Shown: positions 1-6,430 of the stretch, piece after piece
Numbering within the stretch: position 1 is the first letter of the stretch
How the letters are laid out: each line of letters opens with the position of its first letter
Assembly (NCBI GenBank): GCA_018260375.1
Contig: JAGLBF010000097.1
Span: 1 to 9,358 of the forward strand
Direction of reading: 5' to 3'
DNA from: Deinococcus sp.
GTDB taxonomy: Bacteria > Deinococcota > Deinococci > Deinococcales > Deinococcaceae
Length of the DNA stretch: 9,358 nucleotides
The notes under the pieces: generated by a model
The model's database searches: none
What the model was told of the DNA's origin: nothing
What the model saw: the letters and a program-made list of their open reading frames with translations, nothing else
Translations under genes and position numbers: made by a program

Positions 1-35
1 CTTTTTTGTGCCAGACGTTGCAGCGCTTTGGTCAT
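1..35 (-). CDS. Possible N-terminal fragment of a minus-strand gene cut by the window edge
   Basis: An ATG on the minus strand at 33-35 opens a frame that runs off the left edge and reads MTKALQRLAQK. The same frame stays open upstream to a stop at 111-113 and would read plausible protein (NLINQWSAKSAVVLKATLSS before the Met), so the true start could also be a GTG further upstream. No clear Shine-Dalgarno sequence precedes the ATG. If real, it is divergent from the regulator at 190. The fragment is too short to assign a family, and it may be chance. Confidence 0.2.
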   Translation of the reverse strand, partial: MTKALQRLAQK

Positions 36-189
36 TTCCGCTACACTTGATAGGGTAGCTTTAAGCACAACAGCGCTTTTGGCGCTCCACTGGTTGATCA
101 GGTTGTGTTGTTATTCGTGTACATCCCCTGTAAGCAGGACAATAGCCGCCTGTACCAAGCGCACACTCTGGCTAAGGAGTGATACAACG

Positions 190-990
190 ATGAGCGCTTC
201 ACCAACCCACCCCCCCCTTTTACGCGTTCTTACCCTGGGCCATGCACAGGTAGAGGTCGGCGGCGCGGCGGCGGTATGGGGGGCACGCAGTGCTGAGGAG
301 CTGTTTTGGTACCTCCACGCCCACCCCGAAGGCGCGGCGCGCAGCCGTATTCTCAGCGAGTTGTGGGGGCAAGATGAAAGTGCTGCCGCTGCCAACCGCT
401 TTCGTGTGGCGCTCTTTCGCGTGCGCAATGCGCTGGGTCAACCTGAAGTTGTAGCAGAGCATGGCAGGCGCTTTGCCCTGAGCCGCGACGTGTTTGACGC
501 GAGCGATACCGCGCCGCTTGAGCGGGCCATATTGGCCTTGTCTCAGCCTCAAGATGCGGCGCACTCCCAACAAATTGAGCAGTTACAGGAGGTGCTGCGC
601 GGCTGTCAGGGCGTGTACTTGCCGCACATACAAGAACCCTGGGTGCAGGCCGAGCGCGAACGCTGGGGCGGGCTGCAAGTCGCCTTGCAACTGCGCCTAT
701 CGCGCCTGCACTGCCTAGAGCGTCAGTGCGTTGAATCTGCTTGCAACCTGCGCGCCGCGCTGACAAGCGACCCCTATCAACCCGAAAACTTGCACCAGCG
801 GCTGATGGGCTGTCTCAATGTCACCGAGAGCAAATACACCGCCATTGAATACTACCGCCGCTACCGCCGCTTTCTGAGCGAGGAGGTGGGCGACACCCCT
901 ATGCCCGAAACAGTAGAGCTTGCCGAGGCCATCAAAGTAGGCGAGCACTGTTGCCAGGAGGGTGACACGGGTCATTTGCCCAAGGGCTAG
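190..990 (+). CDS. BTAD-family transcriptional regulator (winged helix plus TPR-like activator domain)
   Basis: This encodes about 266 residues resembling stand-alone bacterial transcriptional activator domain (BTAD/SARP-like) regulators. Residues about 10-75 fit an OmpR/PhoB-like winged helix: an opening strand LRVLTLGHAQVEVGG, then a helix with R-S-A-E-E-L and a helix rich in Arg (NRFRVALFRVRNALG) that would be the recognition region. Residues about 100-250 are helical and TPR-like, with the typical repeat features LHQRLMGCL and AIEYYRRYRRFL near the end. There is no NB-ARC or other ATPase domain. The frame is open back to a TTG at 28, but AAGGAG at 174-179 sits 10 nt before the ATG at 190 and decides the start. 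It is separated from the oxidase operon by 270 nt, so control of that operon is possible but unsupported. The target genes and signal are unknown. Confidence 0.75.
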   Translation: MSASPTHPPLLRVLTLGHAQVEVGGAAAVWGARSAEELFWYLHAHPEGAARSRILSELWGQDESAAAANRFRVALFRVRNALGQPEVVAEHGRRFALSRDVFDASDTAPLERAILALSQPQDAAHSQQIEQLQEVLRGCQGVYLPHIQEPWVQAERERWGGLQVALQLRLSRLHCLERQCVESACNLRAALTSDPYQPENLHQRLMGCLNVTESKYTAIEYYRRYRRFLSEEVGDTPMPETVELAEAIKVGEHCCQEGDTGHLPKG

Positions 991-1077
991 ACCTCTTCCG
1001 GCAACGGGCCGCAGCAGGGCAAACGTGGCGAGCAACGCAGCAATAACAGGGAAATAAAAAGGCACAAATCTCATCAG

Positions 1078-1125
1078 CTACTGGAGGCTAGATGCTGGTG
1101 CCTGGTAGTCACGCGCGGTTTTTTT
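1078..1125 (+). terminator. Weak terminator-like hairpin after the BTAD regulator
   Basis: CTAC (1078-1081) can pair with GTAG (1105-1108) and AGGC (1085-1088) with GCCT (1100-1103), enclosing a small internal loop and an 11-nt loop. A run of seven T follows at 1119-1125, but 10 nt beyond the stem, which is too far for a textbook intrinsic terminator. The rest of 991-1077 shows no convincing structure. Confidence 0.2.
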
Positions 1126-1151
1126 CAGTGCCCATCATTGTAATGGTCTGG

Positions 1152-1183
1152 TAATACCCCACCTTTAAGGTCTACTGAGGAGG
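1152..1183 (+). promoter_or_regulatory. Possible -10 box and strong Shine-Dalgarno ahead of the oxidase operon
   Basis: TAATAC at 1152-1157 fits a -10 hexamer and would place the transcript start near 1164. GAGGAGG at 1177-1183 is the strongest Shine-Dalgarno sequence in the window and lies 4 nt before the ATG at 1188. No good -35 hexamer is seen. The SD is clear; the promoter is tentative. Confidence 0.3.
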
Positions 1184-1187
1184 TCTC

Positions 1188-1271
1188 ATGTTTGGTTCAT
1201 CAACTGGTCATCAGGTCGTGAAGTTTGCCTCTAGGGCAGCGACTTTGTTAGGGGGAGCATATGACAACTAA
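1188..1271 (+). CDS. Possible 27-residue leader ORF overlapping the start of cbaD
   Basis: ATG at 1188 follows GAGGAGG by 4 nt and opens 27 codons ending in TAA at 1269-1271. The peptide starts MFGSSTGHQVVKFASRAATL and ends GGAYDN; it is mildly amphipathic with no recognised family. Its last codons overlap the cbaD start codon (1261) in another frame, so ribosomes ending the leader would stop 11 nt past the cbaD ATG, an arrangement suited to translational coupling. The strong SD is the main reason to take it seriously. It could instead be a chance ORF beside an SD, since cbaD has its own SD (GGGGGAG, 1250-1256 region). Confidence 0.35.
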   Translation: MFGSSTGHQVVKFASRAATLLGGAYDN

Positions 1272-1497
1272 AGCGGTAGACCTGAATGTGGAAGACGTTC
1301 AAGCGGCAGATATCAACGCCACCGAAGTAACCCAAGTGCGCCGTAAACAAGCACCAAGCCACAGCTCACAGGGGGGCAAGCACGGCCCTAGCCAGGGCCA
1401 AGGCCCGCTGGGAACGTGGCTGGTCATCGCCGTACTGCTGCTCGCCATTTTTCTGATGTGGTTTCTGGTGCTTGGTATTATGCAGGGGCGTAACTGA
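1261..1497 (+). CDS. cbaD: ba3-type cytochrome c oxidase subunit IIa with long N-terminal extension
   Basis: This 78-residue protein has one C-terminal membrane helix (about residues 51-73, GTWLVIAVLLLAIFLMWFLV) and a short GIMQGRN tail. Position, topology and size match the small subunit IIa of Thermus ba3 oxidase, a single-helix subunit of about 34 residues packed beside subunits I and II; the gene order IIa-II-I is also that of Thermus. The first 50 residues are an added hydrophilic stretch: acidic at 7-24, then basic and rich in Gln, Gly, Ser and His (RRKQAPSHSSQGGKHG). The start is set by a G-rich Shine-Dalgarno sequence GGGGGAG just upstream. The stop TGA shares one base with the ATG of cbaB (TGATG), so the two are translationally coupled. 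Assignment rests on context and topology rather than on a strong motif. Confidence 0.75.
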   Translation: MTTKAVDLNVEDVQAADINATEVTQVRRKQAPSHSSQGGKHGPSQGQGPLGTWLVIAVLLLAIFLMWFLVLGIMQGRN

Positions 1498-2003
1498 TGT
1501 TAGACCACGATAAACTACAGAACGCCGAAAATATTTGGCTTGGTGTCGCTGTTGTTATGTGCGTACTGCTCTTCACTGGTGTCGTCGCTAGCTTTTTAAG
1601 TGGCACTTTTCCACTGGTGAGCGGCGGACATGCTTCAGGCATCGCCAGTACCAGAGTAGACCCCAAAAACTTAGCAGTAACACCCTTTGCTAAACCTGGC
1701 CTGCGACAAGAAGGCACAGAAAATGAACTGTTCATGGTCGCTAAAGTTTTTAGTTTTGATCCAGCCTTTGTGCGTGTGCCTGCAGGCGTGTCTATTAACA
1801 TGCATATCACCTCGGCAGATGTGATGCACGGCTTTTATATACAGGGTAGTAACATCAATTTACAAATTGTGCCTGGTCAGGTAACCACACTGCGATACAC
1901 TTTTAAATATCCTGGCACATATAATGTTATTTGCAACGAGTACTGCGGTATAGGTCACCATAACATGGTAACACGCTTTGTTGTTACGCCGCCTACCAAG
2001 TAG
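1497..2003 (+). CDS. cbaB: ba3-type cytochrome c oxidase subunit II (CuA subunit)
   Basis: This 168-residue protein, the same length as I recall for Thermus thermophilus subunit II, carries the binuclear CuA centre that takes electrons from cytochrome c on the outer side of the membrane. A single N-terminal membrane helix spans about residues 12-35, followed by a linker and a cupredoxin fold. All CuA ligands are present: His111 (in SADVMHGF), then Cys146, Glu148, Cys150, His154 and Met157 in CNEYCGIGHHNM. The only membrane helix and the lack of a haem c motif fit a B-type (ba3) enzyme rather than a caa3 fusion. The start overlaps the cbaD stop by 1 nt, and cbaA follows after 38 nt. Its codons are markedly more AT-rich than those of most genes here (counted 60-nt blocks about 40-50% G+C). 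Confidence 0.95.
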   Translation: MLDHDKLQNAENIWLGVAVVMCVLLFTGVVASFLSGTFPLVSGGHASGIASTRVDPKNLAVTPFAKPGLRQEGTENELFMVAKVFSFDPAFVRVPAGVSINMHITSADVMHGFYIQGSNINLQIVPGQVTTLRYTFKYPGTYNVICNEYCGIGHHNMVTRFVVTPPTK

Positions 2004-2041
2004 TTCCAACCTGTCACTCAGTCCCCCGCAAGGAAATAAAT

Positions 2042-3748
2042 ATGACAACCCTAACCCCGCAAGAACGTCAGGATACGCTCAGTACCCCCACTGCTAGCAC
2101 CGCAGGCTATCCTATGAAGAGGCTGGCTCAATTTTATATCGTTACGGGTTTTATTGCACTTTTTGTAGGCGTCATGATTGGCCCGCTGCAAGCTCTTAAT
2201 TATGCTGATGTCAACCTTTATAATTTGCCCATTTTGCGGAATATCATTAAATCTTATTACCAGGGTTTGACTCTTCACGGGGTACTTAATGCCCTTGTAT
2301 TTACTCAGTTTTTTATCAGTGGTTGGATGTTTTATATGCCTATGCGCGACCTCAAAGTTACCCCCAATATGAAGTTTGCCTGGGGTACTTATATTGCTAT
2401 GACGTTGGGTGTACTCATCGCTGCCGTGCCGCTGCTTACAAACAAAGCCAGCGTTCTTTATACCTTCTACCCGCCACTACAGGGAAGCCCGTTGTTTTAT
2501 ATCGGTGCTGCGCTGATGGTGGCGTGTAGTTTGTTGGTGGGCGGACAGGTGGTGTTTGAGTGGTTTAAATGGAAACGCGCTCACCCTAAACAGATCACGC
2601 CGCTGATCACCTACATGTCGGTTGCCACCTGGATGATGTGGATTCTGGCGTCACTGGGGTTGGTCGCCGAGGCGCTGATCTTGCTTATTCCCTGGTCGCT
2701 GGGCCTGGTAAGCGGCATTGACCCGCTGATCGCCCGCACGCTCTTTTGGTGGACGGGCCACCCCATCGTGTACTTTTGGCTGCTGCCTGCCTACATCAGT
2801 TGGTACGGCTTTATGCCGCGCCAGGCTGGCGGCCGCCTCGCCAGTGACCCGCTTACCCGCCTCGCTTTTGCCATGTTTTTGCTGGTCAGCGTGCCTGTGG
2901 GCCTGCACCATCAATATTCTGACCCCAATATCAGCGGCAATATGAAAACCATTCACATGCTGCTCACCTTTATGGTGGCGGTACCAAGCCTGTTAACTGC
3001 CTTTAGCGTGACCGCCAGCCTAGAAGATGGAGCGCGGCAGCGTGGCGGTGGTGGTCTGGTCGGCTGGATCCGTTATCTTCCCTGGAAAAATGCCAGCTTT
3101 ACCGCGCAGGTGCTCGCCATGATCAGCTTTATCTTTGGTGGTGCGGGCGGCATCGTAAACGCCAGCGCGGTGCTTGACTCTGTGGTACGCAACACTGCCT
3201 GGATTCCGGGACACTTTCACATCACTGTCGGCACGGCGACCACCCTGAGCTTTATGGGCATTGCCCTGTGGTTTATCCCCCACTTGACGGGCAAAAAACT
3301 CTTTGCGCCTAAGCTCGCGCTCTTTAGCGTGTGGGCCTGGTTTTGGGGCATGATGATCTTTGCCGTGGGCATGCACTGGCAGGGTCTGCTGGGTGTGTCG
3401 CGCCGCGCTCAAATCAGCGCTATGGCCCAAAATATTTACGACAATGCTCATGTGCCGCAGGTGATTACCGGTATTAGTGGCGTGGTGCTGCTGGTGGCGA
3501 GCCTGGCTTTTTTTACCACTCTGTTTGGCACGCTGCTGAGCAAAACCGTCAGCGACGGCGAAGATGTCAAGATCCCCTGGAGCGAGGCCATCAGCACCCA
3601 CGAAGACAGCAAGATGGCCCGCCGCCTAGAAGCCCTGCCTGCTCTGTGGCTGGCGGCTTTTGTTCTGGTTGGTCTCACCTACGGCCCTGTACTGATTCCT
3701 ATGATTCTGGGCCGCAACTTGGTGCCTGGATATACCAATTTATGGTAA
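2042..3748 (+). CDS. cbaA: ba3-type cytochrome c oxidase subunit I (haem-copper catalytic subunit)
   Basis: This 568-residue multispanning protein reduces O2 to water at a haem a3-CuB centre and pumps protons. Conserved ligands are all visible: His79 (LTLHG) and His393 for low-spin haem b, His391 for haem a3 (PGHFHIT), and His240, His289 and His290 for CuB (GHPIVYF and GLHHQ), with Tyr244 four residues after His240 as the cross-linked Tyr. Ile242 replaces the Glu of A-type oxidases, as in Thermus ba3, marking a B-type enzyme that lacks the D-channel Glu. Long stretches such as GGAGGIVNAS and the C-terminal VPGYTNLW follow the Thermus protein closely. AAGGAAA at 2030-2036 supports the start. 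The first 350 nt or so are AT-rich (about 35-43% G+C in counted blocks) while the rest is near 60%. A strong terminator lies 80 nt downstream. Confidence 0.97.
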   Translation: MTTLTPQERQDTLSTPTASTAGYPMKRLAQFYIVTGFIALFVGVMIGPLQALNYADVNLYNLPILRNIIKSYYQGLTLHGVLNALVFTQFFISGWMFYMPMRDLKVTPNMKFAWGTYIAMTLGVLIAAVPLLTNKASVLYTFYPPLQGSPLFYIGAALMVACSLLVGGQVVFEWFKWKRAHPKQITPLITYMSVATWMMWILASLGLVAEALILLIPWSLGLVSGIDPLIARTLFWWTGHPIVYFWLLPAYISWYGFMPRQAGGRLASDPLTRLAFAMFLLVSVPVGLHHQYSDPNISGNMKTIHMLLTFMVAVPSLLTAFSVTASLEDGARQRGGGGLVGWIRYLPWKNASFTAQVLAMISFIFGGAGGIVNASAVLDSVVRNTAWIPGHFHITVGTATTLSFMGIALWFIPHLTGKKLFAPKLALFSVWAWFWGMMIFAVGMHWQGLLGVSRRAQISAMAQNIYDNAHVPQVITGISGVVLLVASLAFFTTLFGTLLSKTVSDGEDVKIPWSEAISTHEDSKMARRLEALPALWLAAFVLVGLTYGPVLIPMILGRNLVPGYTNLW

Positions 3749-3816
3749 TACGGATTCTGACTTGAATCGTGTTTAATATGTAATCCAATCTGACTAGCAG
3801 GTTCAGGAATCTGTAT
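3748..3816 (+). repeat. ATACGG-core inverted repeat immediately after cbaA
   Basis: ATACGGATTC at 3748-3757 begins on the last base of the cbaA stop codon and can pair with GAATCTGTAT at 3807-3816, with one G-T wobble. The pairing can continue inwards as TGA with TCA past a one-base bulge. The intervening sequence is AT-rich without an ORF. The left arm matches the arm at 8336-8345 exactly, so this is one copy of a dispersed family, probably related to the small non-coding repeats of Deinococcus. Confidence 0.6.
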
Positions 3817-3828
3817 AAGTCTAGAACA

Positions 3829-3870
3829 AATAACAAAGCCCCGCTCATCAGTAAACGGGGCTTTGTTATT
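3829..3870. terminator. Perfect 15-bp bidirectional terminator between cbaA and the cytochrome c gene
   Basis: The arms 3829-3843 (AATAACAAAGCCCCG) and 3856-3870 are exact reverse complements around a 12-nt loop. The GC-rich inner half followed by an A/T-rich outer half gives a U-rich 3' arm when read in either direction (CTTTGTTATT). It lies 80 nt after the cbaA stop and about 225 nt beyond the end of the convergent cytochrome gene, so it can serve the oxidase operon and act as a barrier for transcription coming from the right. Confidence 0.85.
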
Positions 3871-4096
3871 GAGTCATTTCAGTGTTATTCGGGTTGTCGG
3901 TTGTTATACGGACTGCACCCCATTCCAGCACATTGGGGCCAGTACAGTCAGGAAAGCGATGACTGTGCTTTGCTATCAGGAAACCCGTATGATTGAGGCG
4001 TTTCTAGGGTTTCGACTCGCTGACTTCGCATGTCTGAGCCTTGAAGGTGTAAATCCTGAGGTAAGCTGACCTTGAAGGATACAGATCAGCCTACGA
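3871..4096. other. Non-coding stretch between convergent respiratory genes
   Basis: No convincing gene is seen. A second ATACGG-core element (3906-3990) fills its first part. Its second part has CCTTGAAGG twice (4039-4047 and 4070-4078), a short GCTGA/TCAGC dyad (4065-4069 and 4086-4090) and AAATCCT/AGGATTT (4051-4057 and 4102-4108) that reaches into the last codons of the cytochrome gene. The dyads could form a weak terminator for that gene but lack a proper T run. Confidence 0.5.
3906..3990 (+). repeat. Degraded ATACGG-core repeat
   Basis: ATACGGACTGC at 3906-3916 is identical to the arm at 8400-8410. The right end keeps only CCGTAT at 3985-3990 as a 6-bp match. Between them lie CCCCA/TGGGG (about 3917-3939) and fragments GACTG and CAGTC. 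It looks like a decayed copy of the element at 8400-8471. Confidence 0.45.
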
Positions 4097-4522
4097 TCAC
4101 AAGGATTTAATGTAGTTGTGGAGCGCCTCTACCTGCGCGTCCGTAGCGGGTTCACCGCTAAAGCCACTGTCTCCAAAGCGGGGCATCATGCTTTTGAGCT
4201 CGCCCTGGGGCGCTTTGCCGTGCAGTACCGCGTCTTTAAACTGCGCTTCTGTCCAGCTTTTGGTAATGGCGAGCGCTGGGCCTGCACCACCTTCGGCTTT
4301 GGCCCCGTGACAGCCCGCGCAGTTGACGGCAAAAATCTCGCTGCCGTTGACGCTCGCAGTGCTCGCCTTGCCGCTGTCGGCGGCCACCGCCACCGCCTGG
4401 GTGTCTATCCCCGACAGGCTGTGGCCCAATTGGTACGCTCCGTAGCTTCCTACACCAAGCAACAGCACCAAAACCCCTAGCCCCGTCACCATATTGCCGC
4501 CCTTTGAGTCTTTTTTGCTCAC
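4097..4522 (-). CDS. Membrane-anchored monohaem cytochrome c
   Basis: This 141-residue protein has an N-terminal membrane anchor (about residues 11-32) followed by a linker rich in Ala, Ser and Val and a class I cytochrome c domain. The single haem site is CAGCH at 68-72, with Met112 or Met113 (KSMMPRF) as the probable sixth ligand and the usual C-terminal helix VEALHNYIKSL. The domain would lie outside the cytoplasmic membrane and shuttle electrons, perhaps to the ba3 oxidase encoded convergently next door; that partnership is inferred from proximity only. The start is a GTG at 4520-4522, chosen because AGGAGGT (complement of 4529-4535) is ideally spaced, while the next Met (residue 11) falls inside the anchor. 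It lies 165 nt downstream of pckA on the same strand, far enough for its own promoter. Confidence 0.9.
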   Translation of the reverse strand: MSKKDSKGGNMVTGLGVLVLLLGVGSYGAYQLGHSLSGIDTQAVAVAADSGKASTASVNGSEIFAVNCAGCHGAKAEGGAGPALAITKSWTEAQFKDAVLHGKAPQGELKSMMPRFGDSGFSGEPATDAQVEALHNYIKSL

Positions 4523-4687
4523 AGTCTGACCTCCTAGCCTAAGTCAATCAGGCGGGCATTTCCAGAGCATTACCAGCCTAGGCCGCCAGCAGGGCCAGAC
4601 CGCCCCAATACCTGACTGCCCCAGTCTCTGAGAGGAGATGGCCTAGCCCGTTTGTCCGCGGACTGAGCTGCTCCCCTCTCTCCTCAC
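4523..4687 (-). other. pckA to cytochrome c intergenic region
   Basis: This gap should hold the end of the pckA transcript and the start region of the cytochrome gene. Visible are the cytochrome Shine-Dalgarno (complement of 4529-4535), a 10-nt palindrome GTCCGCGGAC at 4654-4663, an 8-nt palindrome GCCTAGGC at 4576-4583 and a 7-bp pairing GAGGAGA/TCTCCTC (4632-4638 and 4679-4685) close to the pckA stop. None has a T run in the minus direction, so no intrinsic terminator is claimed, and no convincing -35/-10 pair was found. Confidence 0.4.
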
Positions 4688-6274
4688 TTACTCAGGCATA
4701 GAAGCGGTGACTTCAGGAAGGACGCCGTCTTGAAAGCGCTTAAAGTTGTCACGGAACATGCTGCGCAGCTTCTGGGCGGTTTGGTCGTAGTCGGCTTTGT
4801 CGGCCCAGGCGTCGCGGGGGTTGAGTACGCCGTCTGGTAAGCCCTCAACGTGTTTGGGAATCTCCAGGCCAAAAAACGCGTCTTGTACAAACTCGCCCGC
4901 TTCTAACTCACCGCTCAGGGCAGCGGTAATCAGCCTGCGGGTGTGGGCGATGCTCATGCGCTTGCCCACGCCGTACTTGCCGCCCGTCCAACCAGTGTTG
5001 ACCAGCCATACGGTGGCCCCGCTTTGCTCGACTTTTTGAGCCAGCAACTCGGCGTATTCGCCGGGGTGACGGGGCATAAAGGGCGCACCAAAGCAGGTAG
5101 AAAAGGTAGGCTCAGGGTCTTTGATGCCGTCTTCGGTACCAGGAATTTTGGCGGTAAAGCCCGAAATAAACTGATACATGGTCTGCTCTTTACTCAGGCG
5201 CGAGATGGGCGGCAGCACGCCGTAAGCGTCAGCAGTCAGGAAGATAACATTCTTGGGAATATCGCCCATACCCGACAAATCAGCGTTGGCAATCTGGTCG
5301 ATGGGATAAGCGCTGCGGGTGTTTTCGGTGAGCGACTTGTCGTTGAGATCAAGCACGCCGCCAGGTTGAACCACCACGTTTTCCAGCACGGTGCCAAAGG
5401 TATGGGTGGTTTTAAAAATGGAAGGCTCGGCCTCGGCAGAGAGGTTGATCACTTTGGCGTAGCAGCCGCCCTCAAAGTTAAACACGCCGTCATCTGTCCA
5501 GCCGTGCTCATCATCGCCGATGAGGATGCGGCTAGGGTCGGCGCTGAGGGTGGTTTTGCCTGTGCCTGACAGTCCAAAAAAGAGCGCGGTGTCGCCGCCA
5601 TCTTCGGGCCGGGCTTTGTTGGCAGAGCAGTGCATGGGCATAACGCCCTGAGCGGGCAGCAAAAAGTTAAGCACGCTAAAGATGCCCTTTTTATTTTCGC
5701 CCGCGTACTGCGTGCCCGCTACCAGAATCATCTTTTTGCTAAAGTTGACCAGAATGGCGGTGTCGCTTCTTACACCGTCTTTTTCGCCTTCGGTGTGAAA
5801 GCTGGGGATATTGATAACCGTCCAATCGGGCTCAAAGCGGGCGTACTCGGCCTCGGTAGGACGCACGAACATGTTATGAACAAAGAGCGAGTGGTACGCC
5901 ATCTCCTGCACGAAGCGCACTGACAGGCGGTACCGGGGGTCATTGCCCGCGTACAGGTCTTGCACAAACAGCTCGCGGCCCTGTGCGTACTGGGTCATTT
6001 TGGCCAGCAGGTTGTCAAACACTTCGGGGCTGGTCGGGGTATTAAAGCCGCTCCACCACACGCTGTCGCGGGTCAGGTCATCTTCAACAATAAAGCGGTC
6101 TTTGGGACGGCGGCCCGTCTTATCGGTTACCACAGCCAGCGGCCCGCCCTCGGTGATGCGGCCCTCGCCCAGTCGCAGTGCATGTCCGTACAGGTCAGCA
6201 ACAGTGGGGTTGTGATAAATGATGGCATTGTGGATGCCTAGGTCTTGCAGCAAAGTATTGGGGATAGCAGTCAT
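4688..6274 (-). CDS. pckA: Phosphoenolpyruvate carboxykinase (ATP)
   Basis: This 528-residue cytoplasmic enzyme converts oxaloacetate and ATP to PEP, CO2 and ADP, the entry step of gluconeogenesis. Signature parts are intact: TGRRPKDRF with Arg55 for oxaloacetate binding, AGENKKGIFS with Lys196 and PMHCSANK with His215 as Mn ligands, the P-loop GLSGTGKTT at 234-242 with Lys240, LIGDDEHGW at 251-259 with Asp254/255, and ENTRSAYP with Arg320. Length is normal for the ATP-dependent family, and the GTP-dependent form is excluded by these motifs. The frame is open upstream to 6379, but AGGAGA (complement of about 6284-6289) lies 8-9 nt before the ATG at 6272-6274 and fixes the start at MTAIPNTLL. 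The leader contains a tandem 16-mer repeat and a dyad in the likely promoter, so regulation by carbon source is plausible though unproven. Confidence 0.97.
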   Translation of the reverse strand: MTAIPNTLLQDLGIHNAIIYHNPTVADLYGHALRLGEGRITEGGPLAVVTDKTGRRPKDRFIVEDDLTRDSVWWSGFNTPTSPEVFDNLLAKMTQYAQGRELFVQDLYAGNDPRYRLSVRFVQEMAYHSLFVHNMFVRPTEAEYARFEPDWTVINIPSFHTEGEKDGVRSDTAILVNFSKKMILVAGTQYAGENKKGIFSVLNFLLPAQGVMPMHCSANKARPEDGGDTALFFGLSGTGKTTLSADPSRILIGDDEHGWTDDGVFNFEGGCYAKVINLSAEAEPSIFKTTHTFGTVLENVVVQPGGVLDLNDKSLTENTRSAYPIDQIANADLSGMGDIPKNVIFLTADAYGVLPPISRLSKEQTMYQFISGFTAKIPGTEDGIKDPEPTFSTCFGAPFMPRHPGEYAELLAQKVEQSGATVWLVNTGWTGGKYGVGKRMSIAHTRRLITAALSGELEAGEFVQDAFFGLEIPKHVEGLPDGVLNPRDAWADKADYDQTAQKLRSMFRDNFKRFQDGVLPEVTASMPE

Positions 6275-6296
6275 GTTAATAGTCTCCTGGTGAGCC

Positions 6297-6328
6297 AAAG
6301 TGTACTGGGTAAAAAGTGTACTGAGTAA
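6297..6328 (-). repeat. Tandem 16-bp direct repeat in the pckA leader
   Basis: On the plus strand AAAGTGTACTGGGTAA (6297-6312) is followed directly by AAAGTGTACTGAGTAA (6313-6328), differing at one base. The pair lies 22 nt before the pckA start codon and just ahead of its Shine-Dalgarno. Read on the minus strand each unit contains TACACT, which fits a -10 hexamer (TANNNT), so the repeat could be paired protein-binding sites, duplicated -10 elements or a chance duplication. Confidence 0.85.
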
Positions 6329-6354
6329 GGTGCGTTGAATTGTTAAGCTCCTAC

Positions 6355-6384
6355 ATTGTGAGCCTGGAACCCCTTCCATTTCAA
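6355..6384 (-). promoter_or_regulatory. Candidate pckA promoter with a dyad in the spacer
   Basis: On the minus strand TTGAAA (complement of 6379-6384) and CACAAT (complement of 6355-6360) are 18 nt apart and would start transcription near 6348, giving a leader of about 74 nt. The spacer contains the perfect dyad TGGAA-CCCC-TTCCA (6365-6378, plus-strand reading), a likely operator position because a bound protein would block RNA polymerase. The -10 match is only moderate. Confidence 0.35.
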
Positions 6385-6430
6385 CAGACTTATGTCACCT
6401 GCTGAAAGGCAGACGGCGGTCATTGCCCGC

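Noticed and set aside
72..86. AGCGC-TTTTG-GCGCT dyad, with CAGCGCTTT also at 21-29
   Set aside because: Only 5-bp arms with no clear promoter nearby; not distinguishable from chance.
28..189. 54-codon upstream extension of the BTAD gene from a TTG
   Set aside because: Composition is unlike a protein start and a well-placed AAGGAG precedes the ATG at 190.
715..1074. Minus-strand ORF whose N-terminus (MRFVPFYFPVIAALLATFAL) looks like a signal peptide
   Set aside because: Most of it is antisense to the BTAD gene, it has no Shine-Dalgarno sequence, and the hydrophobic start covers only the last 80 nt beyond that gene; probably chance.
3863..4069. 68-codon plus-strand ORF between the convergent genes
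   Set aside because: It begins inside the terminator arm, crosses a repeat element, has no ribosome site and shows no recognisable protein features.
4654..4663. GTCCGCGGAC palindrome between pckA and the cytochrome gene as an operator
   Set aside because: Single short palindrome in GC-rich DNA without promoter context; noted in the intergenic entry only.
6275..6379. 35-codon N-terminal extension of PckA
   Set aside because: It would begin within the promoter dyad and run across the tandem repeat; family alignment and AGGAGA support the ATG at 6272-6274.
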